From: Tsukamurella sp. 8F
GTDB taxonomy: Bacteria > Actinomycetota > Actinomycetes > Mycobacteriales > Mycobacteriaceae
Assembly: GCF_029167375.1 (NCBI RefSeq)
Contig: NZ_JARFTP010000002.1
Coordinates: 186,001-250,000, forward strand
Length of the DNA stretch: 64,000 nucleotides
Reading direction: 5' to 3'
Part shown: positions 42,597 through 52,951 of the stretch, in pieces
Numbering within the stretch: position 1 is the first letter of the stretch
Layout of the letters: each line of letters begins with the position of its first letter
The notes under the pieces: model-generated
What the model was told of the DNA's origin: nothing
What the model saw: only the letters and a program-made list of their open reading frames with translations
The model's database searches: none
Program-made: the position numbers and the translations under genes

Positions 42597-43658
42597 GTGA
42601 CCCACGCAACAGTCATCGGACACGTGCCCGCAGCGATGCGGGCCGCCGTCCTGTACCCGGGTGGCACCGTCGTGGTCGAGGACCGAGAGGTGCCAGCCCC
42701 CGCGCCGGGAGACGTACTGGTCCGCGTCGCCGCCGTCGGCGTGTGTGGGTCGGACGCGCACTACCTCCGGCACGGCCGGATAGGCGACTACATCGTGGAC
42801 GGGCCGATCGTGTTGGGGCACGAGGCATCCGGAGTCGTCGTCGGTGTCGGTGACGGGGTCGAGCGGGCGCGTATCGGTCAGCGGGTGTCGATCGAACCGC
42901 AGCGTCCCGATCCGGTCAGCGCCGAGTCGTTGCGGGGCGAATACAACCTGTGCCCACACATGCGCTTCTACGCCACCCCGCCCGTGGACGGCGCTCTAGC
43001 CGAGTTCGTCACCATAGGTGCGGCTTTCGCGCATCCCGTACCCGACTCGGTCAGTGATACCGCAGCCGCCCTGCTCGAGCCGCTCTCGGTCGGGCTCGCG
43101 GCGGTCCGCAAGGCGGCGATCGGTCCCGGCGCCGCGGTGCTGGTTGCGGGTGCGGGGCCCGTCGGGTTGCTCGTCGCTCAGGTCGCGCACGCGGCGGGGG
43201 CCACAAGGATCGTCGTCTCCGACGTGATGCCCGGGCGCAGGGAGCAGGCGGAGCGCCTCGGCGCCACCGAGACCCGCCCCGCCGATGTCGATCCCGGCGC
43301 CGGCTACGACGCGTTCGTCGACGCGTCCGGGGCGCCGTCGGCAGTGCGGTCCGGAATCCGCGCCGTCCGGCCCGGTGGGCGTGTCGTACTGGTGGGAATG
43401 GGCGCCGACACGATGGAGCTGCCGGTGTCGCTCATCCAGAACCGCGAGCTGTCGCTCACCGGCGTCTTCCGCTACGCCAATACCTGGCACGCTGCGATCG
43501 AGCTGGCCGCCACGGGGAGGGTGCGGCTCGACGCCATGGTGACCGGTAGGTTCGGCCTAGACCAGACCGTGGAAGCCCTGAATGCGGATCGCACGCCGGG
43601 GGCGATGAAGGCGGTCGTCTTCCCGGGAGTGCCTAGCATCGACCGTGTGGATCAATGA
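42597..43658 (+). CDS. Zinc-dependent polyol dehydrogenase (sorbitol/xylitol dehydrogenase-like)
   Basis: A 353-residue medium-chain dehydrogenase. Catalytic zinc ligands are visible: Cys in VGVCGSDAHY, His-Glu in VLGHEASG, and Glu in LLEPLSVGL. The structural-zinc lobe has lost its four-Cys cluster (RPDPVSAESLRGEYNLCPHM), as in sorbitol dehydrogenases. The NAD fold has VLVAGAGPVGLLVAQVA. It oxidises a polyol such as sorbitol or xylitol to a ketose. It is divergent from the regulator and appears leaderless. The stop overlaps a possible start of the next gene. Confidence 0.88.
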   Translation: MTHATVIGHVPAAMRAAVLYPGGTVVVEDREVPAPAPGDVLVRVAAVGVCGSDAHYLRHGRIGDYIVDGPIVLGHEASGVVVGVGDGVERARIGQRVSIEPQRPDPVSAESLRGEYNLCPHMRFYATPPVDGALAEFVTIGAAFAHPVPDSVSDTAAALLEPLSVGLAAVRKAAIGPGAAVLVAGAGPVGLLVAQVAHAAGATRIVVSDVMPGRREQAERLGATETRPADVDPGAGYDAFVDASGAPSAVRSGIRAVRPGGRVVLVGMGADTMELPVSLIQNRELSLTGVFRYANTWHAAIELAATGRVRLDAMVTGRFGLDQTVEALNADRTPGAMKAVVFPGVPSIDRVDQ

Positions 43659-43684
43659 GCGCGTCAACGACAGGAGAGCCGACC

Positions 43685-45127
43685 ATGAGTCTCGCCGCCG
43701 ACCAGGCCCCATACGAACGCGGCGGGATCCGCACGGGCATCGTTCATTTCGGCGTCGGCGGATTCCATCGCGCCCATCAGGCGATGTATGTCGACCGGCT
43801 GCTGGCCGGTAGCGGCGACGCCTCAGGATGGGGTATCTGCGGCGTCGGCCTCCGCCCCGGCGACGCGGCTATGCGCGACGCCCTGGTGCCGCAGGCGGGG
43901 CTCTACACCCTCACTCTCAAGGCGCCCGACGGCACGGTCGAGACCTCGGTGCTCGGTGCGATCGTCGACTACCTGTTCGCGCCCGACGACCCCGAGGCAG
44001 TGCTCGAGCGGATCGCGCACCCGGATACCAGGATCGTGTCGCTGACGATCACGGAGGGCGGCTACAACTTCGTCAAGTCCACGGGCGAGTTCGACGCCGC
44101 CGCAGACGACGTCGCCGCCGACCTGCGTCCCGGCGCGGTCCCTACGACGGTGTTCGGCTACGTGATCGAGGGTCTGCGCAGGCGCCGTGACCGCGGGGTC
44201 GGACCCCTGACGGTGATGTCCTGCGACAACATCGCAGGCAACGGGGAGATGGCGCGGCGCACTTTCCTCGCATTCGCCCGTCTCGCCGACCCCGAGCTCG
44301 CGGACTGGATCGAGGAAGAGGTGGCGTTTCCGAACTCGATGGTCGACCGCATCACCCCCGCGACACCACCGGGCCTGCGCGCAGAAGTGCTGCGTCGCAC
44401 GGGAATCGACGACCGGTGGCCCGTGGTGGCCGAGCCGTTCACGCAGTGGGTGCTCGAGGACTCGTTCGCCGCGGGTCGCCCGCTGTTCGAGGAGGCGGGA
44501 GTGCAGGTGGTGCCCGACGTGGCGCCATACGAACTCATGAAGCTGCGCCTGCTCAACGCGGGCCACCAGGCACTGTGTTACTTCGGCTACCTGCTCGGCT
44601 ACCGCTTCGTGCACGACGCCGCCGCAGATCCGGACATTCGGAAGCTGTTGCGCCGCTACATGAATTCCGAGGGGCGTCCGACGTTGCGCCCCGTGCCGGG
44701 AGTCGACCTAGACGCCTACGTCGAAACCCTCGTCGAACGCTTCTCCAACCCTGCGATCGCGGATACCGTCGCCCGGCTCTGTCAGGACTCCTCGGACCGC
44801 ATCCCGGCGTGGCTGGTGCCCGTGATCCGCGAGCGCCTGGACGCGGGGGGTGACGTTTCGATCGCCGCCGCGATCGTGGCGAGCTGGACCCGCTACGCGG
44901 AGGGGGTCGACGAGGCGGGACATCCCATCGATGTCGTCGACCCCCTCGCTGCCACGCTCACCGAGCGGGCGCTCAGGTCCCGCACGGAACCGCTTGCCTT
45001 CGTGTCGGATCCGGCTCTGTTCGCGGACCTGGCCGAGCGGCCCGGATTCACGGAGCCGTACCTGGCGGCGCTGTCCTCGCTGCGCCGGCACGGAGCGCGC
45101 GCGACGCTGGCGGAGATCCTGGCGTAG
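43685..45127 (+). CDS. Mannitol dehydrogenase family protein (polyol 2-dehydrogenase)
   Basis: A member of the long-chain polyol-specific dehydrogenases, 480 residues from the chosen start. The NAD-binding N-terminus reads GIVHFGVGGFHRAHQAMYVD, the catalytic K-x4-N-x2-H motif is KLRLLNAGHQAL, followed by the C-terminal helical domain. Such enzymes oxidise mannitol, arabitol or sorbitol to fructose or xylulose without metal. The ATG at 43685 has a good AGGAG ribosome binding site 8 bp before; an ATG at 43655 that overlaps the previous stop (ATGA) would add 10 residues and is the alternative. It is convergent with xylB. Confidence 0.88.
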   Translation: MSLAADQAPYERGGIRTGIVHFGVGGFHRAHQAMYVDRLLAGSGDASGWGICGVGLRPGDAAMRDALVPQAGLYTLTLKAPDGTVETSVLGAIVDYLFAPDDPEAVLERIAHPDTRIVSLTITEGGYNFVKSTGEFDAAADDVAADLRPGAVPTTVFGYVIEGLRRRRDRGVGPLTVMSCDNIAGNGEMARRTFLAFARLADPELADWIEEEVAFPNSMVDRITPATPPGLRAEVLRRTGIDDRWPVVAEPFTQWVLEDSFAAGRPLFEEAGVQVVPDVAPYELMKLRLLNAGHQALCYFGYLLGYRFVHDAAADPDIRKLLRRYMNSEGRPTLRPVPGVDLDAYVETLVERFSNPAIADTVARLCQDSSDRIPAWLVPVIRERLDAGGDVSIAAAIVASWTRYAEGVDEAGHPIDVVDPLAATLTERALRSRTEPLAFVSDPALFADLAERPGFTEPYLAALSSLRRHGARATLAEILA

Positions 45128-45147
45128 GGCCACGTCGCCGCCCGGCG

Positions 45148-46539
45148 TCATCGTCCAAGCGTGAGGGGCTCCGCCTCCCGGTAGCGCTTGCGCACGTCGG
45201 GAGTCGGCGCTGCCGTGAACGTCTCGAACCTGGCCGCCGACCAATCCGGGGCGACGTCCTCCAGCACCCATGCCGCCTGCCGTGCCGCGCCCAGCGCCAC
45301 GTACTCGCCGGGCAGCGGCGTGGTCACTTCCCGTCCGAACACCGCAGGTGCGATAGCGCGCACAGCCGCGGACCGAGAACCACCGCCCACCAGCACGATT
45401 CGCTGCACGGAGGTGCCCTGTGCCTCGATCGCGTCCAGGCAGTAGGCCAGCGAGCAGAGCAGTCCCTCGACCGCGGCACGAGCGATGTTCGCCGGAGTGA
45501 GGTTGGTGCCGGTCATGCCGTGCAGCGCTCCCGAGGCCCCGGGCAGGTTGGGGGAGCGCTCGCCGCCCAGGTACGGCACATACGCGAGTCCGCCGGCGCC
45601 CGCGGGAGCCGAGATCGCCATGTCGGCGAACGTGCCGAGGTCGACGCCTAGCGCGCGCGCCGTGGCGGCGAGCACCGGAGCGCCGTTCAGCGTGCAGACG
45701 AGCGGCAGGTGGTGCCCGGTCGCGTCCGCGAACCCGGCGACGATGCCGGACGGATCGTTGGGCGCCCCGGTCGCCACCGCGCTGACCACACCGGAGGTTC
45801 CGATCGAGACGATCGCATCGCCGGGTCGCGCGCCGAGGCCCAGTGCGGCCGCGGCGTTGTCGCCGGCGCCGGGACCGAGAGCGGCTCCGTCGGGGGTGGC
45901 TCCCGCGACCGCGGCAGGGCCCAACACCCGGGGTAGTTCCGGCCGGCGCCCCCGCAGCGCGAGTTCGAGCAGATCCGTTCGGTACTCGTCCGCCGCGGCC
46001 GAGAAGTAGCCGGTGCCCGACGCGTCGCTGCGGTCCGTCGCCAACGTGCCGAGCTCGGCCGCGCCCGAGAGCCGCCAGGTCAGCCAGTCGTGCGGGAGGC
46101 ATACCGCCGCGGTCCGATCCGCGTGCGCAGGTTCGTGATCCGCGAGCCAACGCAGTTTCGCAGCGGTGATCGCGGCGACCGGAACAACGCCGACCGCGTC
46201 GGCCCACATGTCCGGCCCACCGAGATCGGAGACCAGATCGGCCGCGGCGTCGGCAGAGCGTACGTCGTTCCACAGCAACGCATCCCGGACCACGGCGCCG
46301 GCGTCGTCGAGACACACCATGCCGTGCTGCTGGCCGCCCACCGCGAGCGCAGCGACGTCACCCACACCGCCGGCAGCCGACACCGCTACCTGCAATGCGT
46401 CCCACCAGGATTCGGGGTCGACCTCCGTCCCCGGGGGGTGCGGTGCGGCGCCCGAACGGACGACTGCGCCCGTCGCCGCGTCGCAGACGACCACCTTGCA
46501 GGACTGGGACGACGAGTCGATTCCGGCGACCAGTGGCAT
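45148..46539 (-). CDS. xylB: Xylulokinase
   Basis: A 463-residue FGGY kinase. It starts [20 protein letters not shown] with the phosphate-1 loop, has the XylB-typical substrate segment [13 protein letters not shown] and [13 protein letters not shown], the phosphate-2 loop [11 protein letters not shown] and the adenosine loop [12 protein letters not shown]. It phosphorylates D-xylulose, the expected product of the neighbouring dehydrogenases when acting on arabitol or xylitol, feeding the pentose phosphate pathway. It is convergent with the dehydrogenase operon and divergent from coaE. Confidence 0.9.
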   Translation of the reverse strand: MPLVAGIDSSSQSCKVVVCDAATGAVVRSGAAPHPPGTEVDPESWWDALQVAVSAAGGVGDVAALAVGGQQHGMVCLDDAGAVVRDALLWNDVRSADAAADLVSDLGGPDMWADAVGVVPVAAITAAKLRWLADHEPAHADRTAAVCLPHDWLTWRLSGAAELGTLATDRSDASGTGYFSAAADEYRTDLLELALRGRRPELPRVLGPAAVAGATPDGAALGPGAGDNAAAALGLGARPGDAIVSIGTSGVVSAVATGAPNDPSGIVAGFADATGHHLPLVCTLNGAPVLAATARALGVDLGTFADMAISAPAGAGGLAYVPYLGGERSPNLPGASGALHGMTGTNLTPANIARAAVEGLLCSLAYCLDAIEAQGTSVQRIVLVGGGSRSAAVRAIAPAVFGREVTTPLPGEYVALGAARQAAWVLEDVAPDWSAARFETFTAAPTPDVRKRYREAEPLTLGR

Positions 46540-46563
46540 TCCGCCATCCTCGCAGACGGTCCG

Positions 46564-46569
46564 TATTCT
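46564..46569 (+). promoter_or_regulatory. Leaderless -10 box of coaE
   Basis: TATTCT, six bases before the ATG at 46576; no ribosome binding site. Confidence 0.5.
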
Positions 46570-46575
46570 GTACGC

Positions 46576-47463
46576 ATGATTCGCATCGGACTCACGGGCG
46601 GCATCGGCGCCGGCAAGTCGACGGTGGCGCGGGAACTCGCGGCTCTCGGAGGGGCGGTCGTGGATTCGGACCGGATCGCGCGCGAGGTCGTCGAGCCCGG
46701 TACTCCGGGCCTGGCGGCCCTCGTGGAGGCGTTCGGGGAGACGATCCTCGCTGAGGACGGAAGCCTCGACCGCCCCGCGCTCGCCGCGGTCGCGTTCGCC
46801 GACGACGAGTCCCGGAAGAGACTCAACGCGATCACGCATCCGCTCGTCGGGGCACGGGCGCAGGAGGTCATCGATGCGGCCGGCCCCGACGCCGTCGTAG
46901 TGCAGGACATCCCGCTCCTCGTGGAGGGCGGCTTGGCGCCGGCGTTCCATCTCGTGATCGTCGTCTGGGCCGACGCCGAGGAGCGGGTGCAGCGGCTCGT
47001 GACGCAGCGCGGCATGTCGGAGGAGGACGCCCGCGCCCGCATCGCGGCGCAGGCCACCGACGAGCAGCGCCGGGCGGTCGCCGACGTGTGGCTGGACAAC
47101 TCCGGAGCCCCCGCGGCCATGCCTGCTCGCGTGCGTGAGCTGTGGGAGAGGCGTATCGCGCCGTTCGCCGCGAACCTGGCCGCCGGTCGCCCTGCGGGGC
47201 CGGGTTCCACATCTTCGGGTGGGGGAGCGTCGGGCGCAGTCGCGGACGCCGATCGCCGGGCGGCCCGCGTGCGGTTGGCGCTGGGGCAGGACGCCGCCGT
47301 GGACGTGGCGAGCGGCGTGGTGGAGGTGACCCCGGTCTCGGGCGTCGACGCCGCAGCGCTCGCTCCGAGGTTCGCAGCGGCCGGTTTCTACCCGGTCGCG
47401 GGCGGCTATGCGGGCGCGGATCCCGGCGTCGATACGCCGATCAGGATCCGGCCCAACGCCTGA
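46576..47463 (+). CDS. coaE: Dephospho-CoA kinase with short C-terminal extension
   Basis: A 295-residue protein. Residues 1 to about 200 are a complete dephospho-CoA kinase: P-loop [28 protein letters not shown], and [13 protein letters not shown], so it makes CoA in the last step of the pathway. Mycobacterial CoaE carries a full GrpB/UPF0157 domain after the kinase (total about 407 residues). Here the extension is only about 95 residues, beginning with a Gly/Ser linker ([12 protein letters not shown]) and ending [13 protein letters not shown], too short and too divergent for a complete GrpB fold. It appears leaderless. The 3' end overlaps the convergent tetR gene by 23 bp. Confidence 0.93.
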   Translation: MIRIGLTGGIGAGKSTVARELAALGGAVVDSDRIAREVVEPGTPGLAALVEAFGETILAEDGSLDRPALAAVAFADDESRKRLNAITHPLVGARAQEVIDAAGPDAVVVQDIPLLVEGGLAPAFHLVIVVWADAEERVQRLVTQRGMSEEDARARIAAQATDEQRRAVADVWLDNSGAPAAMPARVRELWERRIAPFAANLAAGRPAGPGSTSSGGGASGAVADADRRAARVRLALGQDAAVDVASGVVEVTPVSGVDAAALAPRFAAAGFYPVAGGYAGADPGVDTPIRIRPNA

Positions 47464-48058
47464 TGGTCCCGTCGATGAGGTCTGCGATGGTCTCGTCGGG
47501 GGCGTAGGTGGCGACGATGGCTGGCAGCTCGGGCAACATGCGGCTCATCGTGGGAGCCTCGGGCAGCTCGGTGTAGGCGCTGGTCCACGGTGGGTCTTGT
47601 TGTGCCTGGCCCATCGCGCACAACACCGTCACCTCGCCGACTACGTGGCCCCACACGGCGCGCCACAGGTGCACCGCCTGTTCGTCGCTCGCACCCTGCT
47701 CGAGCGCGGCCGCGAGGAAGCAGTCGTTGCTCTCGAGTGCTCCACGGCCCACATGCGTGCCCCGCGCCAGGATCGGCACGATCCAGGGCATCCGCATCAT
47801 CATCCGGAACGTGTCCACTCCCACCGCGACCATGCGGTCCCGCGGTGCGCCGTCCGGTATCACCCAGTCGATCTCGTCGGCGACCTGCGTGACGATGAGG
47901 CCGAGCAATCCGGACTTGTTGCCGATGTGGTGGTACAGGCCCATCGGGCTGGAGTCGAGCTGCGCGGCAAGACGGCGCATGGAGAGTCCGTCGAATCCGT
48001 CGCGCTCGATCATCGTGCGCGCGGTGGAGACGATCTTCTCCCGCGTGAGGTTTGTCAC
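47441..48058 (-). CDS. TetR/AcrR family transcriptional regulator
   Basis: A 205-residue repressor with N-terminal HTH ([52 protein letters not shown]) and a TetR_C_1-like ligand domain ([20 protein letters not shown]). The GTG start at 48058 follows TAGACT by eight bases. It overlaps coaE's 3' end on the other strand. The target is unknown. Confidence 0.85.
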   Translation of the reverse strand: MTNLTREKIVSTARTMIERDGFDGLSMRRLAAQLDSSPMGLYHHIGNKSGLLGLIVTQVADEIDWVIPDGAPRDRMVAVGVDTFRMMMRMPWIVPILARGTHVGRGALESNDCFLAAALEQGASDEQAVHLWRAVWGHVVGEVTVLCAMGQAQQDPPWTSAYTELPEAPTMSRMLPELPAIVATYAPDETIADLIDGTIRRWAGS

Positions 48059-48095
48059 GTCGCCGAAGTCTACGCAGTCTCGTGGGACATGCCCA

Positions 48096-49055
48096 TCACG
48101 AGTGCCACGCCACCGGCGCGCCGGATGCGGCGAGCCACGCGTCGACGCTGTGCCCGTGCAACGTGATCCCCGACGACGCCTCCGCCGCCACGCGGATGGC
48201 CGTCTCGGCGTCGGTGATCGAGACCAGTCCGGCGGCGGCCGCTTCGAGCAACTCGTCCACGTCTACGAGCTCGATCGGGCGCCCGGGGTGCTCGACGAGG
48301 TCGAGGTACCAGTCCTCCGTATGCCACACCGCCCCTTCGCGCCAGACCCGCGCCACGTCGAGGTAGACGCGCTGGTCGCGCTCGTGCCCCGGCGTGAAAC
48401 GGAAGCGCGTCGCACGCAGATGCATCCGAGGCAGCAGCCAGGACTCGAGGTAATCGAACTGCGGGTGGTCCGCGGGCCGCGCCATGTAGAGACCGAACGG
48501 CTCGTCGCGGAACTCGTCGACCGGGCGGGCGACGCCCTTCGGGTCGATGTTGACGGTGGCGGCGGTGTCGAAGGACTCGCGCTTGGGCGGATGCAGGGCG
48601 GCGTCGTCGACCGTCGCGTCGACGGTGAGTCGCTTGACCAGTGTCAGCTCGGTCGCCCCGGTCGGGCGGTCGCGCACGGCGCCCGAGGGCCGGAAGCCTC
48701 GCCGCTTGTAGAACTCCGGTGACTGGAAGTCCCAGATGCGTGCCAGTATCGCGTCCGCACCGGCCTCGCGTACGCGTGCCTCCGCCCGTTCGAGCAGGTT
48801 CGTCCCCAGGCCCAGCCGGGGCTGGCGCACCCATATCGCGCCTATGGTCAGCCAGCCGTGGGTGAGTGAGCCGACGAGGCCTCCGGAGAGCGATCCGTCC
48901 TCGTCGTAGGCGAAGACGTGCACCGCATGGGGATCCTCGCCGAAGCGCTCCAACGCGTCGCGGACCGCTGCCGAGCGTTCGAGTGCCTCGGTGTGGAGAT
49001 GTCCCCGTAGTTCGTCGATATCGCCGGGGCGTTCGGGTGAATCGGTGAACCGCAT
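48096..49055 (-). CDS. GNAT acetyltransferase - DUF402 fusion protein
   Basis: A 319-residue two-domain protein. Residues about 25-135 are a GNAT acetyltransferase (LTHGWLTIGAIWVRQPRLGL, GTNLLERAEARVREAGAD, FYKRRGFRPSGAV; the acetyl-CoA loop RLGLGTNLL is a relaxed form of RxxGxG). Residues about 145-319 are DUF402 (ADHPQFDYLESWLLPRMHLR, DWYLDLVEHPG), a fold seen in nucleoside-diphosphate phosphatases and ribonuclease-associated proteins. The combination could modify and hydrolyse a nucleotide-linked group, but no function is known. Its start lies 14 bp from the divergent methylase gene, and its -10 TATCGT lies six bases before its ATG. Confidence 0.8.
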   Translation of the reverse strand: MRFTDSPERPGDIDELRGHLHTEALERSAAVRDALERFGEDPHAVHVFAYDEDGSLSGGLVGSLTHGWLTIGAIWVRQPRLGLGTNLLERAEARVREAGADAILARIWDFQSPEFYKRRGFRPSGAVRDRPTGATELTLVKRLTVDATVDDAALHPPKRESFDTAATVNIDPKGVARPVDEFRDEPFGLYMARPADHPQFDYLESWLLPRMHLRATRFRFTPGHERDQRVYLDVARVWREGAVWHTEDWYLDLVEHPGRPIELVDVDELLEAAAAGLVSITDAETAIRVAAEASSGITLHGHSVDAWLAASGAPVAWHS

Positions 49056-49061
49056 ACCCCG

Positions 49062-49071
49062 ACGATACGAT
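49062..49071. promoter_or_regulatory. Overlapping divergent -10 boxes
   Basis: TATCGT on the minus strand (49067-49062) is six bases before the GNAT-DUF402 ATG; TACGAT on the plus strand (49066-49071) is seven bases before a GTG at 49079 of the methylase gene. The two boxes share two base pairs. Confidence 0.4.
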
Positions 49072-50107
49072 GCCCGCCGTGGCCCAGTACGCGCTTCTTC
49101 CCGCCCCGTCCGCGAACCGGGTGTACGCCCGCTCGGCCCTCGACCTCGTGGTGGCGGAGCTGACGGTGCTCGGCGCCGGCGCATTCGGTGGCCGGCTCTC
49201 GTCCCCCGAGGTGCGGGAGCTCGCCGGCGTCGAATACGTCCTGTTCACAGCCGATCTCAGCGCTGCCGACCTCGCATTGTTCGCGCACGCGTCGTCCGTC
49301 TACGCACTGTTCGAGATCGCGGGGGATCTGCTCCGGCCGGTCGCGGTACCGAGTCCGGACCGATACCCGAGCGACCTGCTCACGATCCTGAAATACCAGG
49401 GTAAGACGAACGAGCAGTTCACGCGCCTGTTGCTGACGGTCACCGCGGCCTCCGCCGAGCGGCCCGAGCGGCTCACCGAGGGACGTATGCGCTTGCTCGA
49501 CCCGGTGTGCGGCCGCGGTACAACGCTCAACCAGGCCGCGATTCTCGGGCTCGATGCAGTGGGGATAGACGTGGACGGTAAGGACTTCGACCTCTACTCG
49601 GTGTTCCTCACCACCTGGCTCAAGGACAATCGACTCAAGCACAAGGCCGCGACGACGCCGGTCCGCCGCGAGCACGCGCTGCTGGCGAAGAAGTACGAGG
49701 CGGTGTTCGCGCCCACGCGCGAGGCATACGCGGCGGGTCACACGCAGTCGGTCACGATGTACCTCGCCGATACGGCACGTGCCGCGCAGCTGATCAGGCC
49801 GGGCACCGTCGACCTCGTGGTCGGCGACCTGCCCTACGGCGTGCGGCACGGTTCCAGCGGACCGAAGGGGCTCGCGCGCGGGCCCCTGGACCTGCTCGAC
49901 TCAGCGGTCGGCGGTTGGGCTGCCACGCTGCGGACAGGTGGTGCCATGGGCCTGAGCTGGAACACGCTCGTCGCGCCGCGTGCCGACGTCGCGGCAGCCC
50001 TGGACGGTGCCGGACTCGATGTGCTCTCGGGGCCGGGATACGACGGCTTCGCGCACCGTGTCGACCGCTCGATACTGCGCGACCTCATGGTGGCGCGGAA
50101 GCGCTGA
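49070..50107 (+). CDS. TRM11-like SAM-dependent methyltransferase
   Basis: A 345-residue methylase. The N-terminal about 120 residues resemble a THUMP-like substrate domain. The C-terminal Rossmann domain has RMRLLDPVCGRGTTLNQAAI (motif I), DAVGIDVDGKDF, and the catalytic VDLVVGDLPYGVRHG, a D-L-P-Y variant of the N/D-P-P-Y motif of N-methylases. This suggests N2-guanine or N6-adenine methylation of RNA (or DNA), as by tRNA-modifying TRM11. The ATG at 49070 is the longest start; a GTG at 49079 is equally likely. It is divergent from GNAT-DUF402 with a 14-bp gap. Confidence 0.72.
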   Translation: MPAVAQYALLPAPSANRVYARSALDLVVAELTVLGAGAFGGRLSSPEVRELAGVEYVLFTADLSAADLALFAHASSVYALFEIAGDLLRPVAVPSPDRYPSDLLTILKYQGKTNEQFTRLLLTVTAASAERPERLTEGRMRLLDPVCGRGTTLNQAAILGLDAVGIDVDGKDFDLYSVFLTTWLKDNRLKHKAATTPVRREHALLAKKYEAVFAPTREAYAAGHTQSVTMYLADTARAAQLIRPGTVDLVVGDLPYGVRHGSSGPKGLARGPLDLLDSAVGGWAATLRTGGAMGLSWNTLVAPRADVAAALDGAGLDVLSGPGYDGFAHRVDRSILRDLMVARKR

Positions 50108-50163
50108 GAGCCCCGATCGTCCGCCCTGAGCTGCTCCGATCGAAACTTGTCGGTAGAGCGACC

Positions 50164-50169
50164 TAGGCT
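50164..50169 (+). promoter_or_regulatory. Leaderless -10 box of uvrB
   Basis: TAGGCT, six bases before the ATG at 50176; no ribosome binding site. Confidence 0.5.
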
Positions 50170-50175
50170 GGGCGC

Positions 50176-52326
50176 ATGGCATTCGCGGCAGAGCAACCGG
50201 TGGTGGCGCACTCCGAGTTCCGGCCGGTCGGGGAGATCGAGCGGACGGGGGCCGAGTTCCAGGTCATCAGCGAATACGAGCCCGCGGGAGACCAACCGCA
50301 GGCGATCGACGACCTGGAACGTCGTCTGCGTGCCGGTGAGCGGGATGTAGTGCTGCTCGGGGCGACGGGCACCGGCAAGTCCGCGACCACTGCGTGGATG
50401 ATCGAACGGATGCAGCGCCCCACCCTGGTGATGGCGCCCAACAAGACCCTCGCGGCGCAGCTGGCCAACGAGCTGCGCGGCCTGCTGCCGAACAACGCCG
50501 TCGAATACTTCGTCTCCTACTACGACTACTACCAACCCGAGGCCTACATCGCGCAGACGGACACGTACATAGAGAAGGACTCGTCGATCAACGACGACGT
50601 GGAGCGGCTGCGGCACTCGGCTACCTCGGCGCTGTTGTCCCGTCGCGACGTGGTGGTGGTCGCGTCGGTGTCGTGTATCTACGGCCTAGGTACTCCGCAG
50701 AGCTATCTCGACCGGTCGGTGCAGCTGGAGGTCGGCCTGGAGGTGGACCGGGACGCGCTGCTGCGGTTGCTCGTCGATGTGCAGTACACCCGCAACGATA
50801 TGGCCTTCGCGCGCGGCAGCTTCCGCGTGCGCGGGGACACCGTCGAGATCATCCCCTCCTACGAGGAGCTCGCCGTCCGCATCGAATTCTTCGGGGACGA
50901 GGTCGAGGCGCTCTACTACCTGCACCCGCTCACAGGTGACGTGGTGCGGCAGGTCGATTCGCTACGAATCTTCCCGGCGACGCACTACGTCGCCGGGCCG
51001 GAGCGGATGTCGCGCGCAATCGAGGGGATCGAGGCCGAGCTGGAGGACCGGCTCGCCGAGCTCGAACGTCAGAACAAGCTGCTCGAGGCGCAGCGGCTGC
51101 GGATGCGCACGCAATACGACATCGAGATGATGCGGCAGGTCGGGTTCTGCTCCGGTATCGAGAACTACTCGCGGCACATCGACGGCCGCGGCGCGGGTTC
51201 CGCACCGGCCACGCTGCTCGACTACTTCCCCGAGGACTTCCTGGTCGTCATCGACGAGTCGCACGTGACGGTGCCGCAGATCGGCGCCATGTACGAGGGC
51301 GACATGTCGCGTAAGCGCAACCTCGTGGATTTCGGCTTCCGGCTCCCGTCGGCGGTGGACAACCGCCCGCTCACCTGGGACGAGTTCGAGGATCGCATCG
51401 GCCAGACGGTCTACCTGTCGGCCACGCCGGGCCAGTACGAACTCGGCCAGTCGGGTGGCCAGTTCGTGGAGCAGGTGATCCGCCCGACCGGGCTCGTCGA
51501 CCCCGAGGTCGTCATCAAACCCACCAAGGGGCAGATCGACGACCTCATCCACGAGATCCGCGAGCGCACCGACAAGGACGAGCGAGTCCTGGTCACGACA
51601 CTCACCAAGAAGATGGCGGAGGACCTCACCGATTACCTGCTGGACGCGGGAATCAAGGTGCGGTACCTGCACAGTGACATCGATACCCTGCGCCGCGTGG
51701 AACTGCTGCGGCAGCTGCGGCTCGGGGAGTACGACGTGTTGGTCGGCATCAACCTGCTCCGCGAGGGGCTCGACCTGCCGGAGGTGTCCCTGGTAGCGAT
51801 CCTGGATGCCGACAAGGAGGGATTCCTCAGGTCCACCACCAGCCTCATCCAGACGATCGGCCGCGCTGCGCGCAACGTCTCGGGTCAGGTGCACATGTAT
51901 GCGGACAAGGTCACGGACTCGATGCAGAACGCCATCGACGAGACCGAGCGGCGCCGCGAGAAGCAGATCGCCTACAACGCGGAGAAGGGCGTCGATCCGC
52001 AGCCGCTGCGCAAGAAGATCGCCGACATCCTGGACCAAGTCTACACGGAGGCCGAGGACACCGAGTCGATCGGCGGGTCCGGACGCAACGCGTCCCGTGG
52101 TCGCCGGGCACAGGGCGAGCTGAAGCCGGCGAGCGCCGGCGTGTACGAGGGCCGGGACACTTCCGCGATGCCGAGGGCCGAGCTCGCGGACTTGATCCAG
52201 CAGCTCACGGATCAGATGATGGCGGCCGCCCGGGATCTGCAGTTCGAGCTGGCGGGGCGCATCCGCGACGAGATCGCCGACCTCAAGAAGGAACTGCGGG
52301 GGATGGACGCCGCGGGCCTGCAGTGA
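50176..52326 (+). CDS. uvrB: UvrABC excision nuclease subunit B
   Basis: A 716-residue helicase-like damage-verification protein. Walker A is [16 protein letters not shown], the DNA-clamping beta-hairpin [20 protein letters not shown], motif [11 protein letters not shown], motif [14 protein letters not shown] and motif [14 protein letters not shown]. The UVR/UvrC-binding motif at the C-terminus is [20 protein letters not shown]. Length and order are normal. It loads UvrC on damaged DNA after UvrA recognition. It appears leaderless; the order coaE-uvrB-universal stress protein matches mycobacteria. Confidence 0.98.
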   Translation: MAFAAEQPVVAHSEFRPVGEIERTGAEFQVISEYEPAGDQPQAIDDLERRLRAGERDVVLLGATGTGKSATTAWMIERMQRPTLVMAPNKTLAAQLANELRGLLPNNAVEYFVSYYDYYQPEAYIAQTDTYIEKDSSINDDVERLRHSATSALLSRRDVVVVASVSCIYGLGTPQSYLDRSVQLEVGLEVDRDALLRLLVDVQYTRNDMAFARGSFRVRGDTVEIIPSYEELAVRIEFFGDEVEALYYLHPLTGDVVRQVDSLRIFPATHYVAGPERMSRAIEGIEAELEDRLAELERQNKLLEAQRLRMRTQYDIEMMRQVGFCSGIENYSRHIDGRGAGSAPATLLDYFPEDFLVVIDESHVTVPQIGAMYEGDMSRKRNLVDFGFRLPSAVDNRPLTWDEFEDRIGQTVYLSATPGQYELGQSGGQFVEQVIRPTGLVDPEVVIKPTKGQIDDLIHEIRERTDKDERVLVTTLTKKMAEDLTDYLLDAGIKVRYLHSDIDTLRRVELLRQLRLGEYDVLVGINLLREGLDLPEVSLVAILDADKEGFLRSTTSLIQTIGRAARNVSGQVHMYADKVTDSMQNAIDETERRREKQIAYNAEKGVDPQPLRKKIADILDQVYTEAEDTESIGGSGRNASRGRRAQGELKPASAGVYEGRDTSAMPRAELADLIQQLTDQMMAAARDLQFELAGRIRDEIADLKKELRGMDAAGLQ

Positions 52327-52498
52327 CGGCATTCACGGCCGTTCCGTGTTCGGCCTCGTGCGACATTCGGCCAGACAGCGTGTCGCTGCACCCAATCTCC
52401 GCCCATACGACGTTTACGACGCTACAGTTGCTTCGACATCTGATGCCCCGAGCCGTGTGCTCCACTGCAGCTCGCGGCCCTGAGAGGAAGAGGGATTG

Positions 52499-52942
52499 AT
52501 GAGCGGTTACAACACCGTGGTCGTCGGTACCGACGGTTCCGAGTCGTCGTTGCGCGCCGTCGAGCGCGCCGCCGCACTGGCCGGCGACGGCGAGCTGATC
52601 ATCGCATGCGCATATGTGCCCGGCGAGCACGCGAGCCCCGCGGACGCCGACGTGCTCGGCGACGACGCCTACAAGCTCGAGGGTCTGAACCCGGTGAACG
52701 ACATCCTGCGTGAGGCCGAGGGGCGCGCCGCCAAGGCCGGCGCGAAGTCGGTCGACAAGCGTGCCATCAAGGGGCAGCCGGTCGAGTCGCTCATCGACCT
52801 CGCCAAGAAGGCGCAGGAGCCGGCGCTTCTCGTCGTCGGCAACAAGGGCCTGAACTCCCTGACCGGGCGCCTGCTCGGCTCGGTGCCGTCCGACGCCGCC
52901 CGCAAGACCACCGTGGACATCCTCATCGTCCACACGACGTAG
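52499..52942 (+). CDS. Universal stress protein family protein
   Basis: A 147-residue UspA-type protein starting MSGYNTVVVGTDGSESSLRA. The ATP-binding motif near the C-terminus reads VVGNKGLNSLTGRLLGSVP, a G-2x-G-9x-G(S) signature. Mycobacterial Rv1636, at the same chromosomal place, binds cAMP; the same may hold here. A GAGAGGAAGAGG stretch before the ATG gives a ribosome binding site. It is convergent with helR, 9 bp away. Confidence 0.9.
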   Translation: MSGYNTVVVGTDGSESSLRAVERAAALAGDGELIIACAYVPGEHASPADADVLGDDAYKLEGLNPVNDILREAEGRAAKAGAKSVDKRAIKGQPVESLIDLAKKAQEPALLVVGNKGLNSLTGRLLGSVPSDAARKTTVDILIVHTT

Positions 52943-52951
52943 CCCGTCGTT

